Below the pieces are notes generated by a model. The model made no database searches. It saw nothing but the letters and a program-made list of their open reading frames with translations, and was not told the origin of the DNA. A stretch of DNA of 26,032 nt, taken from positions 1-26,032 of the forward strand of contig CAMMNR010000006.1 of the NCBI GenBank assembly GCA_946498265.1, read 5' to 3'. This DNA is from an uncultured Clostridium sp. GTDB lineage: Bacteria > Bacillota > Clostridia > TANB77 > CAG-508. Below, piece after piece: positions 21,695-26,032 of the stretch. Position numbers and translations under genes: made by a program. Within the stretch, counting starts at the first letter, position 1. The number at the start of each line of letters is the position of its first letter.

Positions 21695-21723
21695 TTTATA
21701 TCATAGAAACCTGATTTTTTCAA
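21695..21723 (-). promoter_or_regulatory. Promoter of the flavoprotein-to-HD operon
   Basis: Minus strand TTGAAA (21718-21723), 17 bases, TATAAA (21695-21700), with TG one base before the -10 box. It overlies the tail of the abiEii remnant. Confidence 0.72.
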
Positions 21724-21755
21724 TAAAATTGCTCTTATTCCAAAAAATAAAGCAC

Positions 21756-21917
21756 CTATCTTATTAATATAAATTTATATTTATACTCTGATACAGAAAA
21801 TCTTTCCAATAGTCTCTCTAGCATATAGTTTTGCAGAATAATATTTTAATTTCCTTCTAATTTAGATCACATATTTTTTATCCATGCTTTTAGCTGTTCT
21901 CTATTTTTAGATATCAT
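21756..21917 (-). pseudogene. AbiEii-type nucleotidyltransferase toxin, N-terminal remnant
   Basis: ATG at 21917 overlaps the end of the AbiEi remnant (ATGA), the normal arrangement of this toxin-antitoxin pair. The frame gives MISKNREQLKAWIKNM then stops at 21867. In another frame just downstream ILQNYMLERLLERFSVSEYK then YKFIL continues the family's N-terminal helix, where intact proteins go on to KGG and the nucleotidyltransferase core. All catalytic residues are missing. Family knowledge: AbiEii toxins modify tRNA or otherwise stop growth during phage infection; this copy is dead. Confidence 0.7.
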
Positions 21918-22057
21918 AGTAAAACCTCCAGATATTTTCTTAGTTCATCTTCAAATGTATCTGCACCTATATATGTTTCTCTTGCTACTCTTTCTATTAA
22001 TCCTCTCTCTATCATTCGAGTTAAAACCTTATTATTAATTCCTAATTGCTCTACCTG
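21914..22057 (-). pseudogene. AbiEi-type antitoxin remnant
   Basis: A frame without start codon encodes QVEQLGINNKVLTRMIERGL then IERVARETYIGADTFEDEL, the N-terminal winged-helix domain of AbiEi antitoxins, and then jumps to RKYLEVLL*, the usual last residues just before the toxin gene. Thus the 5' end and the whole middle (over 100 residues) are deleted. The remnant starts directly behind the terminator of the ROK-type gene, which marks one deletion end point. Confidence 0.7.
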
Positions 22058-22064
22058 ATAGGAA

Positions 22065-22088
22065 AATCAGCCCCATATGGAGCTGATT
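22065..22088 (-). terminator. Terminator of the ROK-type regulator
   Basis: AATCAGCUCC pairs with GGGGCUGAUU (10 pairs, one U-G) around an AUAU loop in minus-strand RNA, followed by UU then CC. Fourteen bases after the stop. Confidence 0.8.
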
Positions 22089-22101
22089 CTATTATTTGTT
22101 C

Positions 22102-23172
22102 TTACCACTTTAAATCCCAATTAAAAAAAGAATAAGCTGCATATATACCAGCACCTTTTTGAAGCTGTTCAGTTCTATTCATAACTCTAGGATATAAAAA
22201 AGAATTTCCTACAAGTATTCTATTTGACAGCATTTCGAATTTATTATTAAAAAATAAGAAATCCTCAAACTGTTCTTTTTTTACCCATTTGCCACTTATA
22301 ATAAAATGTTCAGGATTAAAAAAAGAGCCTATTTGCATGCATGCAAGACTAATTGCTGATAAGATTTCTTCTTTATTATCAATTAACATATTGCCATATT
22401 CGTTGTCAGATACTGTTGTTAATTTTTGAAACAAATCTTTTTGCTTATTTGAAAATCTAGGGAATACCATCCCAAATACTGGATTTGAATCTTTATTTAA
22501 GATATTGTTTTTTACATAAGATATCCTGTTTTGATCTAAATCATAATAAACAATAGAATCTGATTCAAAAACTTTTTCCCTTAAATATAAAGTATATGCT
22601 AATACACTGTCTCCTAATACCGCTGAACGAAATGTTATTGGCATCAAGTTTCTAGAATTTTTAAAAAGAACTGATAAATCATATAATTTTAGCCCAGATT
22701 CACTTTCAAAATAAGCAAGATTCTCGTGAGCATTTGTATAACTCATAAACTTGTCAAATATAATAGAGATAGCTGTAACATTTACTTTCTCTGATATTTT
22801 ATCTAGCATCTTTTGCATAAGTTCCCATATATCAAAGGAGCTTTTGTAGTGGACTTTGTTTGTGAAATATGGTAAAACTTTATCTAGAACTGATTCTAAT
22901 TCAAAGTTCAACAATTCCACTTCCACTTCGTCATCTGTTACATAAAATCCTACAAAATATGCAAAATCTGGATTTACTAAAAATTTTCTCGAGTCCAAAA
23001 TTATATTGTTCTTTTTCATTTCATCAATTATCTTTTTTACAGTAGGAAAAGTTTTATCCAATTTCTTTAGCAAAAATGACAATTGACTTTTTGGTAAATT
23101 TGCGCCTCTTTTTCTAAAGGTATAAAGAAGTTCTTGGTTTTTGGTTATAAGTTCCCGTTGTTCTGGTAACAT
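22102..23172 (-). CDS. ROK-family (NagC/XylR-type) transcriptional regulator, degenerate kinase half
   Basis: 356 aa; ATG at 23172 after AGGAGG. Residues about 25-62 form a winged helix (LPKSQLSFLLKKL, TVKKIIDEMKKNNII). From about residue 70 the layout follows the ROK fold, most clearly near the C-terminus: AISLACMQIGSFFNPEHFIISGKW and GAGIYAAYSFF. The ROK ATP-site motif DxGxT and the zinc-binding CxCGxxGC are not found, so it should be a regulator without sugar kinase activity, perhaps binding a sugar or another ligand. No sugar genes flank it. A CTGG-N6-CCAG palindrome just downstream of its own promoter suggests autoregulation. Confidence 0.7.
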   Translation of the reverse strand: MLPEQRELITKNQELLYTFRKRGANLPKSQLSFLLKKLDKTFPTVKKIIDEMKKNNIILDSRKFLVNPDFAYFVGFYVTDDEVEVELLNFELESVLDKVLPYFTNKVHYKSSFDIWELMQKMLDKISEKVNVTAISIIFDKFMSYTNAHENLAYFESESGLKLYDLSVLFKNSRNLMPITFRSAVLGDSVLAYTLYLREKVFESDSIVYYDLDQNRISYVKNNILNKDSNPVFGMVFPRFSNKQKDLFQKLTTVSDNEYGNMLIDNKEEILSAISLACMQIGSFFNPEHFIISGKWVKKEQFEDFLFFNNKFEMLSNRILVGNSFLYPRVMNRTEQLQKGAGIYAAYSFFNWDLKW

Positions 23173-23223
23173 ATAAATTCCTCCTAACTTAACAATTTTG
23201 TTTACTAGTTACTTATATATAAA

Positions 23224-23283
23224 CTGGATATTACCAGATAATTTTTATGATAATATTTTAGCATAATTTATTAGCATTTTCAA
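23224..23283 (-). promoter_or_regulatory. Promoter and putative operator of the ROK-type gene
   Basis: Minus strand TTGAAA (23278-23283), 17 bases, TAAAAT (23255-23260) with TG one base upstream. The palindrome CTGG-ATATTA-CCAG (23224-23237) lies about 20 bases past the -10 box, near or just after the start of transcription, where a repressor could act. The promoter overlaps the 5' end of the peptidase E remnant on the other strand. Confidence 0.6.
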
Positions 23284-23855
23284 TAAAAAAACACGAATTA
23301 AAAGATAATATTTACAAAGTTCAAGAACTTATTAATTGGGCTGATATTATATATAAAGGAGGAAGAGATACTAAAGGAATGCTAGAACTTTGGTTTGAAA
23401 CCGGTTTTGACAAAATTTTAAGAGATGCTTGGATTAATGGAAAAGTTATGTGTGGTATTTCTGCCGGGGCAAATTGTTGGTTTAAAACATGTAGCTCTGA
23501 TTCATTAAAATTGCAATTAAAAGATGATACTGCCCCTATGATTAATGTAGACTGTTTGAATTTTGTCAATGCTTTTTTTACTTCTCATTGTAATGTTTCA
23601 AATGAAAATACAAATAGATTACAACATATGAAAGAATCTTTAAAAAATAGTAATTTAGTTGGTTTAGGTATGTCTAATTGCTGTGCAATAGAAATCATTG
23701 ATGATAAATACAGATTGTTAACTGAAGATGCCTCTAACTACAATATAGAATCTTATGGTATAAAAACATATTGGAAAAATAATAAATATGTGGAAAAATA
23801 TATTGACAAATCAGATACATTTAAAAGTCTAGCAGATTTATTAATTAAAGACTAA
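23262..23855 (+). pseudogene. Peptidase E (S51), N-terminally truncated
   Basis: On the plus strand the frame is open from 23262 but has no ATG before 23379; the upstream part already encodes family sequence (VQELINWADIIYKGGRDTKGML, the region usually written WADIIYVGGGNT). It continues with GFDKILRDA and CGISAGANCWF, whose serine is the S51 nucleophile, and with FVNAFFTSHCN, holding the catalytic histidine, to a normal C-terminus. Roughly the first 70 residues are missing, and GGGN is changed to GGRD. No ribosome site of quality precedes 23379 (GGAGGAAGAG at 23358-23367 is 11 bases away, a possible accidental site). An internal-start product of 158 aa would lack part of the fold, so I call it broken. 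Confidence 0.7.
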
Positions 23856-23953
23856 AATAATAACATCAAATAATTCTATATCAATAATATTGTCTTTTAT
23901 AAATATATAAAAATTCACATTAATTTTTCCATTAACTATTTTACCAACATTTC

Positions 23954-24043
23954 TTATAATATTATATTTTTTATATTAACTTCATCGCATTGTTTTTCAA
24001 GGATAGGCTCTCCTACTTCTCTTACTCTTAAAACTTTACCCAT
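23954..24043 (-). pseudogene. Peptide deformylase, N-terminal scrap
   Basis: ATG at 24043 behind GGAG opens a 29-codon frame, MGKVLRVREVGEPILEKQCD then EVNIKNIIL*. GEPILxxxCxEV is the N-terminal strand-turn of peptide deformylases. The catalytic motifs (GxGLAAxQ, EGCLS, HExDH) are absent. Beyond the stop a different frame stays open for about 35 codons without recognisable identity. A full deformylase must exist elsewhere, since the enzyme is essential. Confidence 0.6.
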
Positions 24044-24087
24044 AGCATATCATCTCCATAATTATTTTTTCTTAAAATTTTTTCTCA

Positions 24088-24742
24088 TTAGAATTTAAGT
24101 TCCTTCATATTATTTATATCTAAACCAATCTTTTTATAAATCTCATCAACCGTACATGAAATGGTATCCTTAAAAGAATATCCTAAAATACTTAATATTT
24201 TTTCTATATCATTTTTATCTTTTCCTTCAATTTCAATATATGGTAATAATTTAGGCCATGTATCAATATCTATCTCATGCTCATTTAAAATATATTTTTC
24301 TCGTCTTTTTTCTTGATAATTTCTATATGAAAATCCAAGTTTTTCAAGCAATTCATTTGTTTCTTCAAACGAACTTACTTCTATCTCTGTTTCTTGCATT
24401 TGTTGGATATTTGATTCATTGTCCTTTAAAATATGTTTTATTGTTAAGGTTGTTTTTTCTTTTATTTCTTTATTTTCTTTTTTCTCAATTGTTTTTCTTA
24501 ACCTAATCCATTTTTTGGTTGTAGATTTATAATTGTTTATAAATTCTTTTAATTGATTACTATTTAACATCTTTAATATTTGTTTCTTATCCAAAGTAAA
24601 TATATGTGACAAATTAATAATTTTAAAATTTCTTTGTAAAAAATCGATTTCTTCATTACTTAATAATTGGTCTATTTATTTTGTCTACTAATTCTTCTTC
24701 ATTAATATTTAAGATTTTTACTTCTAACTCCATATTACTCAT
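24088..24742 (-). pseudogene. CYTH-domain (CyaB/ThTPase-like) protein, one frameshift
   Basis: ATG at 24742 after AAGGAG gives MSNMELEVKILNINEEELVD, the E-x-E-x-K start of CYTH proteins, and stops at 24656. The continuation lies in another frame from about 24672 (DQLLSNEEIDFLQRNF...): WIRLRKTIEKKE (second basic strand), TTLTIKHIL, TEIEVSSFEETNELLEKLGF, KRREKYILNEHEIDIDTW and LPYIEIEGK, all classic CYTH tunnel strands, to the end at 24088. One extra A near 24673-24676 accounts for the break. Repaired, it would be about 217 aa. CYTH enzymes hydrolyse triphosphates (thiamine or inorganic triphosphate) or cyclise ATP. A sequencing indel is possible because almost all tunnel residues are conserved. 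Confidence 0.8.
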
Positions 24743-24799
24743 GTTTTATTTTCTCCTTTTTCTCAATAAAAGTTATATGTCTCTTTTTCTAATGCCTAC

Positions 24800-24828
24800 A
24801 CTATATCATAGATTTACATTTTCCTCAA
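24800..24828 (-). promoter_or_regulatory. Extended -10 promoter of the CYTH gene (repeat family, copy B)
   Basis: Minus strand TTGAGG (24823-24828), 17 bases, TATAGT (24800-24805), with TG one base upstream. Spacer AAAATGTAAATCTATGA differs at only two positions from that of 16835-16863. Confidence 0.72.
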
Positions 24829-24874
24829 TATCAGATTTTACTGGTAAGTTCACTATAATTTTATCCATTTCCAT
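24806..24874 (-). pseudogene. Possible VOC/glyoxalase-family N-terminal scrap
   Basis: An ATG at 24874 opens 22 codons: MEMDKIIVNLPVKSDIEENV then NL. (K/D)xIxVNLPVKD is the usual first strand of VOC (glyoxalase-like) proteins, but the frame runs straight into the CYTH promoter, whose bases supply the last codons. No good ribosome site. It is short, so the identification is tentative; it sits exactly in the part of the 24800-25040 region that has no counterpart in the related 16835-16980 region. Confidence 0.35.
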
Positions 24875-25005
24875 TGTAAGCTCAACTACATTCCTAAATT
24901 TTTCTTATTTTGATGTGAACATTTGTGTTGTATTATATCTCTTAAATATATTCAATCTTTTTAACAAAATTTGTAAATTTCAAATATAATTTCTTATAAA
25001 ATATA

Positions 25006-25035
25006 TAGCACGGAATTCCAACAAAATCCATGCTA
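25006..25035 (-). terminator. Terminator hairpin, repeat family copy B
   Basis: Minus-strand RNA pairs UAGCAUGGA with UCCGUGCUA (9 pairs, one U-G; the plus strand would have an A-C mismatch), loop UUUUGUUGGAAU, then UAUAUUUUAUAAG. It ends the YgiT/DUF4258 unit about 70 bases after its stop. Confidence 0.6.
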
Positions 25036-25106
25036 CATTTTAACCATTTTTCTTATTTTTCATCAATTCTTTTACTTTTTCAATTTCACTTGGTGTACTT
25101 GTTATT

Positions 25107-25337
25107 TTATGCAACCTTTTCAGTATAATTAATAATAGTAATCTCTGTAATTGCATTTCTTACTGAATTTACTAATTTTTCTAATTGTTTTGCAACCTCA
25201 TTACTATATGACACTTCACCACATTGTTTACATACTTGAGATGGCACATTCTTTATAATAATAATACAATTATCTAATTCAACCATAAATGTTGTATTTC
25301 TATTTTCTAAATCTCCTTTACACATAAAACAATTCAT
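25107..25337 (-). CDS. YgiT-type zinc-finger protein, likely antitoxin
   Basis: 76 aa, ATG at 25337 one base after the DUF4258 stop, with AAAGGAG upstream inside that gene. Two CxxC pairs (MNCFMCKGDLE and VCKQCGEVSYSNEVA) make the zinc ribbon of YgiT/MqsA-type proteins; the C-terminal helix (AKQLEKLVNSVR) leads into a variable tail. Related proteins serve as antitoxins, the N-terminal zinc finger binding the toxin. Unlike full MqsA it has no C-terminal helix-turn-helix domain, so it probably does not bind DNA itself. Gene order toxin then antitoxin is as usual for this family. Confidence 0.85.
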   Translation of the reverse strand: MNCFMCKGDLENRNTTFMVELDNCIIIIKNVPSQVCKQCGEVSYSNEVAKQLEKLVNSVRNAITEITIINYTEKVA

Positions 25338-25338
25338 A

Positions 25339-25662
25339 TTACTTTTTCTCCTTTCTTGTTTTCAAGTCATCCTCCCATTTTATATTATCTGGATAGTATG
25401 CTGTAATTATCCATAATTCTGTCTCATTTAGGCCACATACTATATGTATAACTTCATTATTTAAATTTATTCCATATACTAAACAACTTGGATATGGATA
25501 ATCATTTTCATATTCTTCTATTATTTCTCCATTTAATAGAGCTTTTTCAATATCTTCTTGACTTATATTTCGTTGAAATAATCTGACTATTACATGATTA
25601 GTCCATCTGATTTTTCCATCTTTAATCATTTGCTTTATAGTATTTATATTTAATCTTTCCAT
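25339..25662 (-). CDS. DUF4258 protein, likely toxin of a toxin-antitoxin pair
   Basis: 107 aa; ATG at 25662 after GAGAGG. The DUF4258 pattern is present: RWTNHVIVRLFQRNISQEDIEKAL (TxHxxxRxxxRxI), then ALLNGEIIEEYENDYPYPSCLVYG, IHIVCGLNE and ITAYYPD. The fold is RelE/BrnT-like, and members paired with a YgiT zinc finger are predicted ribonuclease toxins; the paired histidine and arginines of the first helix are candidate active-site residues. Catalytic activity has not been widely shown for DUF4258, so the toxin label is inference from fold and pairing. A promoter of moderate quality lies upstream. Confidence 0.85.
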   Translation of the reverse strand: MERLNINTIKQMIKDGKIRWTNHVIVRLFQRNISQEDIEKALLNGEIIEEYENDYPYPSCLVYGINLNNEVIHIVCGLNETELWIITAYYPDNIKWEDDLKTRKEKK

Positions 25663-25687
25663 AAGTACCTCTCTTTATTCTTAATAT

Positions 25688-25716
25688 ATAATATCATATT
25701 CTTTATAAAAATTCTA
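25688..25716 (-). promoter_or_regulatory. Candidate promoter of the DUF4258/YgiT pair
   Basis: Minus strand TATTAT (25688-25693) with TG one base upstream (extended -10) and a weak TAGAAT -35 at 25711-25716, spacer 17. About 25 bases before the start codon. Confidence 0.5.
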
Positions 25717-25773
25717 TATTTTAATGAAATTTTTTCTAATATATACTTAGCTTAAATACTCTTAAAAAAAATA

Positions 25774-25848
25774 ATGTACTTTAAAATTAAGTCAAGGTTT
25801 GTGCATAGTATATGCATTTCAACCTTGACTTGATTTTATAAAGCACAT
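25774..25848. repeat. Long inverted repeat (about 26-bp arms)
   Basis: Arms 25774-25799 and 25821-25848 match as ATGTRCTTTA..AAATYAAGTCAAGGTT with two substitutions and a 2-base gap. The inner part TGCATA-GTA-TATGCA (25802-25816) forms a second short stem. On the minus strand ATTATTTTTTTT follows, so it could terminate transcription; its size also fits a miniature inverted-repeat element. No clear target-site duplication was seen. Confidence 0.6.
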
Positions 25849-25874
25849 CAAAATATATCATATAGAATTGCTTT

Positions 25875-25904
25875 TAGTATGAAAACTTAACAAAATACGT
25901 ACTA
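25875..25904. repeat. Hairpin repeat family, copy C
   Basis: TAGTATG and CGTACTA enclose a loop with AACAAAAT in the same place as in 16947-16980 and 25006-25035. It lies 20 bases after the stop of the gene at the right edge, the same position relative to a gene end as the other copies. Unlike them its one wobble pair favours the plus strand and no U-run follows, so termination here is less certain. Confidence 0.5.
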
Positions 25905-25923
25905 TGACATAATTTATAATTTT

Positions 25924-26032
25924 TTATTTATTGGTTTCATTGTTGCTATTTCCAAGTATTTTAACTCCCCCTGTTGCTTCAACTGTTTTTGTTGCCATTT
26001 CTTTTATTTGATTATATGCTTGATCTAATTTA
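25924..26032 (-). CDS. 3' end of a gene entering from the right edge
   Basis: The last 35 codons of a minus-strand gene: KLDQAYNQIKEMATKTVEAT then GGVKILGNSNNETNK and TAA. The segment is hydrophilic and helical with a polar tail. Too little remains to name the family; it is a partial CDS whose start lies outside the window. Confidence 0.6.
   Translation of the reverse strand, partial: KLDQAYNQIKEMATKTVEATGGVKILGNSNNETNK

Noticed and set aside
25045..25125. A short frame (HKITSTPSEIEKVKELMKNK...) overlapping the end of the YgiT-type gene
   Set aside because: Only about 25 codons with a doubtful TTG start; could be a leftover 3' end but cannot be supported.
1..26032. CRISPR array, rRNA, riboswitch or integron attC sites
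   Set aside because: No regularly spaced direct repeats with unique spacers, no rRNA-like sequence, and no recognised aptamer; the recurring hairpins lack the attC core sites.

Overview
The window is very AT-rich throughout (well under 30% GC by eye). It has AGGAGG-type ribosome binding sites, TTGACA-17-TATAAT promoters, AT-rich hairpin terminators and an agr system with a QPKMP-type AgrD. It is almost certainly chromosomal DNA of a low-GC Clostridia/Firmicutes bacterium, probably host-associated. Most genes lie on the minus strand. Only the agrA-agrC pair and a broken peptidase E gene are on the plus strand.

Layout, left to right. (1) Positions 1-3660 are an accessory zone: a 39-codon ORF and a strong promoter leading out of the window; a hypothetical gene; a three-gene set made of a small unnamed domain protein, a frameshifted DUF4160 gene and a fusion of that same unnamed domain to a nucleoside 2-deoxyribosyltransferase-like domain; and a PdaA-like polysaccharide deacetylase cut off at its metal-binding motif. 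A second, decayed copy of part of the DUF4160 region lies at 3519-3625. (2) 3662-5226: a small membrane protein downstream of an M29 aminopeptidase. (3) 5458-8579: a complete agr-type quorum-sensing locus. The response regulator and sensor kinase (plus strand) converge on agrB-agrD (minus strand), with two back-to-back terminators between. The agrD gene is 39 codons long and its putative peptide ring is larger than usual. (4) 8899-9076: elongator tRNA-Met with promoter and terminator. (5) 9155-14407: a metal-efflux cluster of CadC/SmtB-type repressor, stand-alone metal-binding domain, CadA-like Zn/Cd/Pb ATPase, CopZ chaperone and CopA ATPase. Three matching operator palindromes lie in the leading promoter region, one exactly filling the spacer. 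(6) 14455-21723: two or three minus-strand transcription units of small hydrolase and nucleotide-related genes (Nudix x2, DUF4186, HD, metallophosphoesterase, cytidine deaminase remnant, PHP, histidine phosphatase, ASCH, flavoprotein), a membrane protein, and a deletion junction between a Ham1-like and a methyltransferase gene. (7) 21756-24874: a graveyard with remnants of abiE-type toxin-antitoxin, peptidase E, peptide deformylase, a CYTH protein and a possible VOC protein, around an intact ROK-type regulator. (8) 25107-25662: a compact DUF4258/YgiT-zinc-finger toxin-antitoxin-like pair, then hairpin repeats and the 3' end of one more gene.

Two themes run through the accessory parts. First, at least ten genes are truncated, frameshifted or fused at deletion junctions, yet their promoters, ribosome sites and terminators stay sharp, so these look like recent gene turnover. 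Second, non-coding modules recur: three copies of a hairpin with an AACAAAAT loop motif, two near-identical extended -10 promoters, and a 52-bp duplicated segment. The best candidates for something undescribed are the agr peptide with a seven-residue ring, the DUF4160/deoxyribosyltransferase-fusion cluster, and the seven-to-eight-gene phosphohydrolase operon.
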